The notes: a model not told the origin generated them from the sequence alone. A stretch of 64,000 nt of DNA from Pedobacter panaciterrae (GCF_013204795.1 NZ_JABMKW010000020.1:682001-746000); one strand, 5' to 3'. Counted from the stretch's first letter, positions 55,372 through 63,144 are shown. Program-made: numbers and translations.

Positions 55372-55785
55372 ATGAAAACGTTATATAAAATAAGCTGCAT
55401 AACAGTTATTGCCTTAGTAGCGTCTGGTTACTTAACTGTAAACGCGCAGGAATTTAAATCGGGCGAAAGTATAAAAGAGCAGCTAAAGAAAGGTAATGTT
55501 GCAGGTCTCAAATATGGGACTGCAAATCCACAAAACAATAAGGTGAACGACGATAAACCGAAACAGTATACAAAAGAGAATTTTAGGTCGTTGATATTCC
55601 AAAATTATAGTCAGAGTAGCCGATCTATCTCTACCCCTACTAATGTAACTGCTAAAACAGCTAAATCAATTTCTGGTTCCGCTAAGTTACCCAGTGATGC
55701 TGAAGTTCAAAAACCGAATGACAAAGATAAAAAGGTTGAAACATTTAAACTTCCTACTCAGGGCGAAGAAAAAAAGAAAGAATAA
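55372..55785 (+). CDS. Small secreted protein of unknown function
   Basis: A 137-residue protein with a signal peptide (1-25, ending TVNAQE) and a polar, Lys/Ser-rich remainder predicted to be largely disordered (KPKQYTKENFRSLIFQNYSQSSRSIS then PNDKDKKVETFKLP). It starts 19 bases after the collagen-like gene and is likely the last gene of that operon, before a terminator. A linker or accessory role at the cell surface is possible; no family is recognised. Confidence 0.72.
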   Translation: MKTLYKISCITVIALVASGYLTVNAQEFKSGESIKEQLKKGNVAGLKYGTANPQNNKVNDDKPKQYTKENFRSLIFQNYSQSSRSISTPTNVTAKTAKSISGSAKLPSDAEVQKPNDKDKKVETFKLPTQGEEKKKE

Positions 55786-55813
55786 TTCATATTATAAATT
55801 AATGGTTAGTTAT

Positions 55814-55856
55814 ACCCGGTTAGCAGATTTTGCGGCCGGGTTTTTATATTTTTTTC
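55814..55856 (+). terminator. Terminator of the T9SS/collagen operon
   Basis: ACCCGG (55814-55819) pairs with CCGGGT (55836-55841), with a further AGCA/TGC pairing inside the loop. A long T-rich tract (TTTTTATATTTTTTT) follows, giving a conventional rho-independent terminator. Confidence 0.8.
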
Positions 55857-55901
55857 GCTGAACTATTATTTTATTTTTAACTTCATCCAAAATTTAATAT
55901 C

Positions 55902-56033
55902 ATGGAACAACATCAGTCACCAGAGGGTCTTCAAATAACAATTGTATTGGTTACTTTAGCAGTAATTATTGTGGTTACAGCATTCTATTTAACTTTTCGC
56001 AAAAAGAAAGACACACATCATTCAGGGCACTAA
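55902..56033 (+). CDS. 43-residue single-pass membrane protein
   Basis: An ATG-started frame at 55902 encodes a 43-residue peptide: a polar N-terminus (MEQHQSPEGLQ), one hydrophobic segment (about 12-32, ITIVLVTLAVIIVVTAFYLTF) and a basic end (RKKKDTHHSGH). This is the layout of a small single-pass inner-membrane protein, Lys/Arg end inside. It stands alone between a terminator and a convergent HD-hydrolase gene. The function is unknown; the coding call rests on the clean membrane-protein pattern. Confidence 0.55.
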   Translation: MEQHQSPEGLQITIVLVTLAVIIVVTAFYLTFRKKKDTHHSGH

Positions 56034-56073
56034 TGCTCATTAAAACATATAGGGGATTAAGGTTGGCAAGGAA

Positions 56074-56925
56074 TTAAATTAAAGCATTTAGCTGACGGTT
56101 CTTCATCTTTAAACCCATCCCCTTTTTAACAAACACGTCAAAGCCTCTTTGTTGTTTAATTGCTTTAACTCCTTCATATCCTGAGGCAGTACTTCTGATC
56201 TTATTAAGCAGATAAGTATCATCTTTTAAAAGATCACTACGCACAAGTTCGTTGCGTTGTAATCCAACTTTAATTAGCTCAGTAAGTTTCCTGTTTGCGT
56301 AAATATGTAATGGTAAATTAAATACATCATCAATTAGCTTCTTGTATAAATTATTAATCCACTCCGCTTTTTCAGCATTCTCAATAACAATTATTCCATC
56401 TTCAACACCAAGATGTTTAATAAAATCTTTAACTTCCTTTCGTGATACCAGTCCGGCGTGATAAGAATCTCTTAAAGTATAATCCAACCGATCTGCGCAA
56501 AGTCTTGGTGCTGCTTGTTCCAGAATATTAAAAGTACCCTTAATAATATCGTCTATATGGTATCCATGCCATGATAAAATTTCAGGGATATCTGATGAAT
56601 GTAGCACCTCTTCAAAAACCTGTTCATGATAGTTTTCTTCAGTGTTATCAAACACGTAATCGCCAACATGTGAAAATGCTGTATGAGAAATATCATGTAG
56701 CAACCCGGCAACTTGTTCAAGCTCAGAACCACCCAGATGCCTTATCAACAGCATTACTCCTATAGAATGTTCAAGCCTTGTATGACAAATATTTGGATTA
56801 ACTAAAAAGATTGCTCCGCTTTGATGAATCCGGCCAAGTCTTTTAACCCAGGAGGAATTAATTAAATCGTCAAATATTCCTGGAACCTCAACTTTGTCAA
56901 AAAAGATATCATTTATTAGTACCAT
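56074..56925 (-). CDS. HD-domain phosphohydrolase
   Basis: A 283-residue cytoplasmic protein of the HD superfamily (dGTPase/SamHD1-like fold). The metal-binding residues are His53 (TRLEHSIGVM), His77-Asp78 (LLHDISH, with His81) and probably Asp137 (DRLDYTLRD region). A start GRIHQSGAIF resembles the family entrance motif. It likely hydrolyses a nucleotide phosphate; dNTP hydrolysis is a guess. No partner gene is nearby. Confidence 0.82.
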   Translation of the reverse strand: MVLINDIFFDKVEVPGIFDDLINSSWVKRLGRIHQSGAIFLVNPNICHTRLEHSIGVMLLIRHLGGSELEQVAGLLHDISHTAFSHVGDYVFDNTEENYHEQVFEEVLHSSDIPEILSWHGYHIDDIIKGTFNILEQAAPRLCADRLDYTLRDSYHAGLVSRKEVKDFIKHLGVEDGIIVIENAEKAEWINNLYKKLIDDVFNLPLHIYANRKLTELIKVGLQRNELVRSDLLKDDTYLLNKIRSTASGYEGVKAIKQQRGFDVFVKKGMGLKMKNRQLNALI

Positions 56926-56987
56926 AATATATTTTATTAATGCACAATAATACTAATAATTTTAGTTTTAATAAAATTAAATGATAA

Positions 56988-57974
56988 TTATTTTAGTCTT
57001 CCCGTTTTTGTAAAGCTATCCATTAGCTCCATAGATAATATTGCCTGTTCTGCTGAACATGGATTATCCCCTTTGCCCAAAAAATAGGCTGTTACACGCT
57101 CAATCATTGGTTGTTGAACATGCTGCAATGCTTCAAAAATAAATTCTTCTTCGTAACCATCCTTTTTAAGAGTAATCTTATTTCCAAATACGGGAAAACT
57201 TATTTTCCCAGTTGAGCCTGTTATTTCGCAAATATCTTTCTTGTCAGCTTCTGATACTGTAAAACACCAGGTCCCATTAAAGACCACGCCATTTTCAAAT
57301 AAAATTTGTCCGGTAACAAGATCGTCTGCGGAATATTCTTTTGATTGGTTTACTGAAATGCCCGATGAGCTACTTACTTTCCCAAAGTAATAAATCATCA
57401 AATCTAACTGATGAGGTGCAAGATCATGGAAAAGACCACCTCCAGAAATAGATGGGTCAAGCCGCCAGTTAGTATCAGTACTGGCAATTAAATTATGTGC
57501 CGGAGATTGAAGCATTTGCAATTGAACAAACCTGATATCGCCAATCACTTTATCCGACAATAATTGCTTTACTTTTAAAAATATAGGTTGTTCTCTACGG
57601 TAATGTGCTACACATAATTTAACATTAAAATTAATTGCAGCATTTTTCATTCTCAAAGCCGATTCTGTATTTAACGTCATCGGTTTTTCTACATAAACGG
57701 GCTTTCCTGCAGCCAAAGAGAGCAACGTGTACTCCTCATGCTGTAAAGGTGGGGTTGCTATATAAACAGCATTTACCTCGGGGTCATTAATTAATTTTTC
57801 TGCATTATCGTACCATGCAGGCACATTGTGCCTGGATGCATAATCCCGGGCTTTGGCTACATCTCTTCGCATTACTGCAACAAGAGATGAATTAGGAACT
57901 TTATTAAAAGCAGGACCACTTTTTACTTCAGTCACGTCTCCGCAACCTATAATACCCCATTTAATTTCTTTCAT
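56988..57974 (-). CDS. Gfo/Idh/MocA family oxidoreductase (cytoplasmic)
   Basis: A 328-residue NAD(P)-dependent oxidoreductase without signal peptide. Nucleotide-binding GIIGCGDV is at residues 7-14, the EKP motif at about 95-97 (YVEKPMTLN), and the C-terminal alpha/beta domain contains the GGGLFHDLAPHQLDLM motif typical of sugar-acting members. Its substrate is unknown. It is unrelated by position to the Tat-exported member at 10318. Confidence 0.88.
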   Translation of the reverse strand: MKEIKWGIIGCGDVTEVKSGPAFNKVPNSSLVAVMRRDVAKARDYASRHNVPAWYDNAEKLINDPEVNAVYIATPPLQHEEYTLLSLAAGKPVYVEKPMTLNTESALRMKNAAINFNVKLCVAHYRREQPIFLKVKQLLSDKVIGDIRFVQLQMLQSPAHNLIASTDTNWRLDPSISGGGLFHDLAPHQLDLMIYYFGKVSSSSGISVNQSKEYSADDLVTGQILFENGVVFNGTWCFTVSEADKKDICEITGSTGKISFPVFGNKITLKKDGYEEEFIFEALQHVQQPMIERVTAYFLGKGDNPCSAEQAILSMELMDSFTKTGRLK

Positions 57975-58022
57975 AGCTTACTTGCCTCAGTATAACAGTT
58001 GGTTTCTGCGGCAATATAAGAA

Positions 58023-58265
58023 TTATCCTATTTTGCTTTCCAAAATTTCAATGTGCTTCCCTATTTCATCCACAAGCTCCTGACTAATGTGATCTGTTGT
58101 TTTCCACTGTACCGAATTACTTCCCTTAATGCAATAGATGTGCCCGGTCCTTTCTCCATTAACATATACAATATAATCCCCTTCTTTTGGTATTTCCACT
58201 CTTATAGCACTTGGATCGCCCTTAATTTCGAGAGTAAATTCATATGGATTTAAGTCTTTTTGCAT
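58023..58265 (-). CDS. Small conserved-looking protein of unknown function
   Basis: From Met at 58265 this encodes 80 residues with alternating strands (YEFTLEIKGDPSAIRVEIPKEGDYIVYVNGERTGHIYCIKG) and a C-terminal helix (QELVDEIGKHIEILESKIG). It reads like a small compact cytoplasmic domain. An upstream in-frame ATG at 58295 adds ten residues and is less likely. It lies between the Gfo/Idh and dinB genes, divergent from dinB. Confidence 0.65.
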   Translation of the reverse strand: MQKDLNPYEFTLEIKGDPSAIRVEIPKEGDYIVYVNGERTGHIYCIKGSNSVQWKTTDHISQELVDEIGKHIEILESKIG

Positions 58266-58357
58266 AATTAATGTCTTTGTTTTGCTTAAAAACATATAAA
58301 CAACGTTATTGTTTCCTTATTAAAATACTTTTGTAAAGGAATGCCTAAATTTAAACT

Positions 58358-59440
58358 GTGATCAGAAAAATAATCCATATTGATATGGATGCATTTTATG
58401 CATCAGTTGAACAGCGGGATTTTCCCGAATTCAAAGGGAAACCCATTGCTGTTGGCGGCTCACCTGATGGACGCGGAGTTGTGGCTACAGCAAGTTACGA
58501 GGCACGCAAATTTGGCGTTAAATCAGCTATGCCTTCACGACAAGCACTTCAGCTTTGTCCTGAGATCATATTTGTACGACCAAGATTTGATGCTTATAAA
58601 GCTGTATCTACACATATCCGAGAGATTTTTAGTCGATATACTGATCTTATCGAACCATTATCTTTAGACGAGGCCTATCTTGATGTAACCCAGGATAAGT
58701 TAAATATAGGTTCAGCATTAGAGATAGCTAAACAAATTAAACAGGCCATCAAAGACGAGCTTAACTTAACTGCTTCTGCGGGAGTATCATCTGGTAAATT
58801 TGTTGCAAAAATTGCGTCTGATATGAATAAACCAGATGGATTAACGTTCATTGGCCCTTCAAAAATCGAAAGCTTTATGGAAAGGCTTCCTGTTGAGCGT
58901 TTTTTTGGCGTTGGTAAAGTCACCGCAAAAAAAATGAAAAGTATGCAGTTGCATACAGGGGCAGATCTTAAACGGCTCACTGAACAGGACCTGATTAAAT
59001 ACTTTGGTAAGGTGGGTAAATTCTATTATGCAATTGTAAGGGGTATTGACCACCGCGCCGTTCAGCCAGAAAGGCAAACAAAATCGCTGGCTGTAGAAGA
59101 TACCTTTGAGCACGATTTAATCACGATTGAAGAAATGCACACTGAATTAAGTAAACTAGCAGATAAACTTGCATTTCGTTTAAACAAGAATCAGCTTAAG
59201 GGAAGAACCATTACACTTAAACTAAAATATAGTGATTTTAAACAGATCACCAGGAATCAGTCCTTTCCTAATCCTGTTTCCGATTATCAAATCATAATAG
59301 ATACAGCCAAGCTTCTTCTTGAAAATATTGATTTAGTAGATAAAAAGGTAAGATTACTTGGTATATCACTTTCTAATTTCAATGAAATCCAGATTCCCCC
59401 CCGCTCCGGTGATCCATATCAACTTCAGCTATTCGACTAG
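58358..59440 (+). CDS. dinB: DNA polymerase IV (Y-family translesion polymerase)
   Basis: A 360-residue Y-family polymerase with a GTG start. Catalytic Asp9 is in HIDMDAFYASVE, with the steric-gate position at Tyr14, and Asp104-Glu105 are in SLDEAYLDV. A little-finger domain (about 240-345) precedes a C-terminal beta-clamp-binding motif QLQLF. It copies past damaged bases and raises mutation under stress. A six-codon frame, ATG at 58341, overlaps the GTG start by its stop (CTGTGA), which might couple translation. Confidence 0.95.
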   Translation: MIRKIIHIDMDAFYASVEQRDFPEFKGKPIAVGGSPDGRGVVATASYEARKFGVKSAMPSRQALQLCPEIIFVRPRFDAYKAVSTHIREIFSRYTDLIEPLSLDEAYLDVTQDKLNIGSALEIAKQIKQAIKDELNLTASAGVSSGKFVAKIASDMNKPDGLTFIGPSKIESFMERLPVERFFGVGKVTAKKMKSMQLHTGADLKRLTEQDLIKYFGKVGKFYYAIVRGIDHRAVQPERQTKSLAVEDTFEHDLITIEEMHTELSKLADKLAFRLNKNQLKGRTITLKLKYSDFKQITRNQSFPNPVSDYQIIIDTAKLLLENIDLVDKKVRLLGISLSNFNEIQIPPRSGDPYQLQLFD

Positions 59441-59541
59441 CTAACTTAACTACCTATCAACCTCTTAAGCCCTAATTATACATTTCGTAAACAAAAAACT
59501 TCAAGATTTGTTAACTTATTATATAATTAAAAAATCGAGCT

Positions 59542-60120
59542 ATGAAAAAATTAACTTTAACTCTTGTTTTATGTGTCACTGTGTTATTTGGAGCAACTGC
59601 TCAGATACAGAAGGGCAACGTAATGATTGGTGCCAATCTATCAAACATTTCTTTCGGATTGGACAAACCAAATGTATTTAGTTTAAAAATAAATCCAAAA
59701 GCCGCGTGGTTTGTTCAGGATGGTTTAGCACTTGGTGGCGACGTTTCTTTCGGTCTTGCAACAGCTAAAAATGCAGGTACTGATATTAGCTATGGCATTG
59801 GCGCTCTTGGACGCTATTACGGTGCTACCGGAGCTAATGAAGTGGTTAACAACTCCAGGTTCTTTGGTGAAGCTACTGTTGGTGTTTCAGGCGTAAATCC
59901 TTCAGTTGGTGGTTCAACAAATGGTTTAGGATTTAGCTTTGGTCCCGGTTGGACTTATTTTGTAACACCTAGTATTGGCTTAGAAGCATTACTTAAATAC
60001 AATGGTGTTGTTGGCTTCGGAAGCAGTGCTTATGCACACAATCTGGGTCTTGCAGTAGGGTTCCAGATTTATCTGCCAGGAAAAGGCACTGCACGTAAAG
60101 TACAAAGAGATATGCAGTAA
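59542..60120 (+). CDS. Small outer-membrane beta-barrel protein
   Basis: A 192-residue protein with signal peptide to residue 20 (GATAQ). It has eight or so amphipathic beta strands separated by short Gly/Asn turns (GNVMIGANLSNISFGLD; GLALGGDVSFGLA; GLGFSFGPGWTYFV), as in OmpA/OmpW-like eight-stranded barrels. Function is not evident. It is followed by an imperfect terminator. Confidence 0.75.
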   Translation: MKKLTLTLVLCVTVLFGATAQIQKGNVMIGANLSNISFGLDKPNVFSLKINPKAAWFVQDGLALGGDVSFGLATAKNAGTDISYGIGALGRYYGATGANEVVNNSRFFGEATVGVSGVNPSVGGSTNGLGFSFGPGWTYFVTPSIGLEALLKYNGVVGFGSSAYAHNLGLAVGFQIYLPGKGTARKVQRDMQ

Positions 60121-60137
60121 TCATTACTTTTAATCTT

Positions 60138-60180
60138 TAAAAAAGGAAGGTGTATCACAATGATCGCCCTCCTTTTTTTT
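60138..60180 (+). terminator. Terminator after the outer-membrane barrel gene
   Basis: AAAAAAGG and inner segments pair with CCTTTTTT across an imperfect stem capped by ATCA-CAA-TGAT, followed by an eight-base T run. The position, 18 bases after the stop, supports termination. Confidence 0.65.
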
Positions 60181-60296
60181 ACGTTATCCTCTTATTGTTA
60201 TTTACGGCAACTAATCTTTGCGGTAATAATTCACTAAAAACCCGCTTTTTCCTTGGTCTCGGCTTAGGTACAGTTCGATTCAGGTATATTAACAAC

Positions 60297-60383
60297 AGGT
60301 GTTTCACAGGTGTCTCACTCCTCTGCTACAGGTCTGTGTCCCTGTTAAACAGGAGTTTAACTGAGGTGAGGTCTGAGTGTTAG
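60297..60383. repeat. Degenerate 11-base tandem repeat
   Basis: Consecutive units AGGTGTTTCAC, AGGTGTCTCAC, TCCTCTGCTAC, AGGTCTGTGTC, CCTGTTAAAC, AGGAGTTTAAC, TGAGGTGAGGT and CTGAGTGTTAG keep an 11-base register with frequent AGG-start and AC-end. GTTAAAC and GTTTAAC (60344-60350, 60355-60361) also form a short hairpin. It lies in non-coding DNA. Confidence 0.5.
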
Positions 60384-60510
60384 TGAAGTGGATAAAAAAC
60401 CTGAATTATAGAATAGCCATACCGTTTAAAAATAAACTAAGCTGCATTTGCTATGATCATGTAGTTTACATTGCCTCTGCGCTCCAATGTTATTACATAA
60501 TCAGGGAATT

Positions 60511-60544
60511 CCACTTATCAGGTTATATGGAACCTGATAAGTGG
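60511..60544. repeat. Perfect 14-base inverted repeat
   Basis: CCACTTATCAGGTT (60511-60524) and AACCTGATAAGTGG (60531-60544) form a perfect stem with a 6-base loop (ATATGG). No T run follows, so it is not a standard terminator; a structured small RNA, a protein site or a mobile-element remnant are possible. Confidence 0.6.
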
Positions 60545-60804
60545 CATTAGAGATATAAAATTTCTTAACGCAAAAAAGCGCAGACTGTTCGGCAACAGAC
60601 CACCTACCATGTTCCAGCGAGAACCCTTTTTTGTTTCTGAACTCACCAAACTGTGGAGTTTCTCTACAACTTCAAAACCCAATAAAACACACAATCAACT
60701 GTAAATCAATTACATGCCAAAAACAAATGATTTAGGCACCATTATGTAGCCTAGTCTAAACATAACTAACAAGAATTTTTAACTGAAATTTTAAAATAAG
60801 TATT

Positions 60805-61116
60805 ATGAAAAAGATCATCTTATCAGCAGCATTTTTAGCATTAGCAGGATTAACTACAGTAAAAGCAAGCGACATTAAAAACCCAGTTAGAGTTGCTGTT
60901 CAACAAGATAGCGTTACAAAAGCTCCGGTTGAATTAAAAGACCTTCCTGAGCCAGTTCAAAAAACATTACAGTCTGAACCGGTTAAAGCATGGACGCCAA
61001 CGGCTGCATTTCTTGTAACTAATCCAGACAAATCTACATATTACCAAGTTGATGTTAAAAAAGAAACAGAAACTGGTTCTTTGAAAATTGACAAAGACGG
61101 AAAAATTATCCAATAA
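60805..61116 (+). CDS. Small periplasmic protein, PepSY/BLIP-like
   Basis: A 103-residue secreted protein: signal peptide to residue 21 (TVKASD), then one small alpha/beta domain with LKDLPEPVQKTLQSEPVKAWT followed by strands (AFLVTNPDKSTYYQVDVKKETETGSLKIDKDGKIIQ). This helix-then-hairpin order resembles PepSY-like or beta-lactamase-inhibitor-like domains of Bacteroidota. The function is unknown. A strong hairpin follows at 61154-61183. Confidence 0.75.
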   Translation: MKKIILSAAFLALAGLTTVKASDIKNPVRVAVQQDSVTKAPVELKDLPEPVQKTLQSEPVKAWTPTAAFLVTNPDKSTYYQVDVKKETETGSLKIDKDGKIIQ

Positions 61117-61153
61117 TATAAAGAACCAAAAATCCCTAAAGTTTAATTAACAT

Positions 61154-61183
61154 CCACAAAGCCAGAGCAATCTGGCTTTGTGG
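61154..61183 (+). terminator. Terminator after the small periplasmic protein gene
   Basis: CCACAAAGCCAGA (61154-61166) pairs perfectly with TCTGGCTTTGTGG (61171-61183) around GCAA. The T tract after it is weak, so termination may be partial. Confidence 0.7.
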
Positions 61184-61236
61184 TAAAGTTTGGTTCTACA
61201 TTACCTCCCCTACATCTACCCTTTTATATTTATCAT

Positions 61237-61282
61237 TTTGAAAAAGTGATGCTCTTTTCTAAAACAACATCACTTTTTCAAA
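61237..61282. promoter_or_regulatory. Hairpin in the leader of the 72-residue gene
   Basis: TTTGAAAAAGTGATG (61237-61251) and CATCACTTTTTCAAA (61268-61282) are perfect reverse complements around a 16-base loop and end 30 bases before the start codon at 61313. It could act as a second terminator, with its inner T run, or as a leader structure. Confidence 0.5.
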
Positions 61283-61312
61283 TGTTTCTATTGTACATCA
61301 AATCCAACGGCT

Positions 61313-61531
61313 ATGAATAATCAAAATGGAAATGAGGAACAGGTCCCTAAGGAAATTGGTTCTAATTTGACCGGTACAGCTATTCATGCAAAACCGGGAC
61401 ACTTAAGAGATATTCCTATAGATAGGTATATTGAAGAACTCGAGAACAAAGACTTAACTGCCCCCCAAAAAAAAGAAAATTCATTGGAACAGTACAAGAT
61501 TAAAAAAAGAAAACAAGAGCATTCAAAATAA
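61313..61531 (+). CDS. Small hydrophilic protein of unknown function
   Basis: A 72-residue, charged protein without signal or membrane segment (MNNQNGNEEQVPKEIGSNL, AKPGHLRDIPIDRYIEELENKD, basic tail KIKKRKQEHSK). The frame is flanked by a leader hairpin and a clear terminator (61559-61593), which supports a real transcript. No family is recognised. Confidence 0.6.
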   Translation: MNNQNGNEEQVPKEIGSNLTGTAIHAKPGHLRDIPIDRYIEELENKDLTAPQKKENSLEQYKIKKRKQEHSK

Positions 61532-61558
61532 GGGATCAGAAAATTGACTTTGAATAAC

Positions 61559-61593
61559 AAAAACGCACTTGATTAACAAACAAGTGCGTTTTT
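61559..61593. terminator. Terminator after the 72-residue gene
   Basis: AAAAACGCACTTG (61559-61571) pairs perfectly with CAAGTGCGTTTTT (61581-61593) around a 9-base loop, with A and T runs on either side suitable for function in both directions. Confidence 0.85.
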
Positions 61594-61695
61594 ATATTTT
61601 GAAATTGAACAACTGCGTATTTTCACAGTTGATATCAGGTCATTTCTCAGTTAATTTTGAGTTGAATTAAAAAGTGATAAATAAAATTTAACACC

Positions 61696-61818
61696 ATGTA
61701 TCTCAAAAAAACAAAAAAATCATCTTTAACACGTTATACCATTAGTGTATTAAAATTTTTGGCATTTATTTTATTTGTATTCTGTTTTTATCAGGCCTGT
61801 AAAATAACCACTCCCTAA
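61696..61818 (+). CDS. 40-residue membrane or lipoprotein-like peptide
   Basis: An ATG frame encodes a 40-residue peptide: basic start (MYLKKTKKSSLTRYTISVLK), a hydrophobic stretch (about 18-31, VLKFLAFILFVFCF), then YQACKITTP. The Cys after QA near the end could be a lipidated residue, giving a tiny lipoprotein of six residues, a type seen in Bacteroidota; a simple membrane peptide is the alternative. It is convergent with the patatin gene, whose stop is 19 bases away. Confidence 0.45.
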   Translation: MYLKKTKKSSLTRYTISVLKFLAFILFVFCFYQACKITTP

Positions 61819-61837
61819 ATAGCCTTTCATTTAAGGG

Positions 61838-62893
61838 CTAGCGTGCAACTTTTATAAAATCCCAGGGCATTTTAGAAGTAGATTTTTTTTGTTCCTCTAC
61901 AAGGAATTTAGCAATCTGGTTTAAAAAATTCTCATTTTCGCTTACAGTTTTATCTCCAAGAGCCACTAATTTTTCAATATTTGCCGGACTCGCAGCATCT
62001 AACCCTTCTTTAATACTTTCCAAACTACCCGGTTCTATCCTTACATAGTTCTTTTCTTTCCCTACTGAATGAAAAAGCTGTTGCAAAAAAAAGTCGCTTG
62101 TTTCGGCTACCCCACTCATCATAATATCTATTAAAGCGGGTACAATAGCCATTGCGCTACTCTTTTTAAAATGATCATAGTCATATGATCTTTTAGAGCG
62201 CCCTGTTCCTAAAGAGAGTAAATAAATGTCATTGATTCTGGTTTGATTAAATGCCTTTGTAACTTCTATTAAGCCACTTAACGCCGGATTTGTAGCAAAC
62301 ACCCCTCCATCAAGTAAAGGATATCTTACATTAGCTAAAGAGTGTATTTCAGCCACACTAAAATACGTTGGTGCTGCCGAAGTTGCCCTACAAACATCCT
62401 TTAAATAAAAATCCCTTACATCGCCACGCACTATGGCGTTCTGCTGTCTAAAAAAATGTGTTTTGCGCAGTTCTATATTATAAGCACTTATTATACAAGG
62501 CTTAATAAGCTGGCTAAGTTTTATTTTATCAAAATACTTCTTCAAAACCCCCTCAAAGATTTGGCTGTTATAGCGTTCTCCCGCTAAACCAAATTTTGCT
62601 CTTAAGCGCTTAAAGAAGCTCATTTTAAATATCTCATTACCATGCTCCAGATATAGATCCAATGCTTCTTTAGCAGAAAATCTTGGTCGGGTTGGATGCT
62701 CATCCGATGGGCAAAGCAACAGACAGGTTAAAATACCTCCGGTACTCGTTCCTGCAAAAAAGTCAAAATAATCAACAATAGCGGCATCTGGATTTTTACT
62801 TTCTTTTTTTAATTTTTCCTCGAGTGCTACTAAAAGCATCCCTGGAATAATTCCTCTTATCCCGCCACCATCTATAGAAAGGATTTTCTTCAT
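61838..62893 (-). CDS. Patatin-like phospholipase
   Basis: A 351-residue patatin-family lipid acyl hydrolase without signal peptide. The oxyanion loop DGGGIRG is at residues 8-14, the nucleophile Ser50 in GTSTGG, and the catalytic Asp195 in LLDGGVFATNP. It is close in layout to plant patatins and to CBASS effector CapV-type lipases, but there is no cyclase gene beside it, so an antiviral role is not supported. It probably hydrolyses membrane lipids or acyl esters. Confidence 0.88.
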   Translation of the reverse strand: MKKILSIDGGGIRGIIPGMLLVALEEKLKKESKNPDAAIVDYFDFFAGTSTGGILTCLLLCPSDEHPTRPRFSAKEALDLYLEHGNEIFKMSFFKRLRAKFGLAGERYNSQIFEGVLKKYFDKIKLSQLIKPCIISAYNIELRKTHFFRQQNAIVRGDVRDFYLKDVCRATSAAPTYFSVAEIHSLANVRYPLLDGGVFATNPALSGLIEVTKAFNQTRINDIYLLSLGTGRSKRSYDYDHFKKSSAMAIVPALIDIMMSGVAETSDFFLQQLFHSVGKEKNYVRIEPGSLESIKEGLDAASPANIEKLVALGDKTVSENENFLNQIAKFLVEEQKKSTSKMPWDFIKVAR

Positions 62894-63144
62894 AATACAT
62901 GTGGGTTACCGTAAATATACTTACTTATATTTTATTGCAAAATTCACCTGTGTATTTACACAGTTGTAAAAAAAATATCACATGCCTATGTTTGTAATAG
63001 CTATTTGGTTAAACAAATCTGCTAATCGTGCCGGCCTCTTTAGTACTTTGTTACCGGCACATAAGATTTAAAATGTAATTAATATAAAAATATCAATCAC
63101 GTCTCTCAACGTCAATTACAAAATCACCTCCTATGAAAAAAATC

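Larger units (their letters stand above)
60181..60804. other. Non-coding region with 11-base periodic repeat and strong hairpin
   Basis: No gene is convincing in these 624 bases. The left part holds an imperfect tandem repeat with about 11-base period (60297-60383). The middle holds a perfect 14-base inverted repeat (60511-60544). The rest shows no feature I can name. Confidence 0.6.

Noticed and set aside
60150..60383. 77-codon open frame over the 11-base periodic repeat
   Set aside because: It begins inside a terminator hairpin and its translation simply follows the degenerate repeat; no protein-like features.
61838..62893. CBASS antiphage system with a patatin effector
   Set aside because: No nucleotide cyclase, ubiquitin-like or sensor gene is found on either side of the patatin gene.
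63123..63132. TCACCTCCT, identical to the 3' end of 16S rRNA
   Set aside because: The preceding bases do not match 16S rRNA and no rRNA is nearby; a nine-base coincidence. The short frame starting at 63133 just after it runs through the regulator's terminator and shows no protein features.
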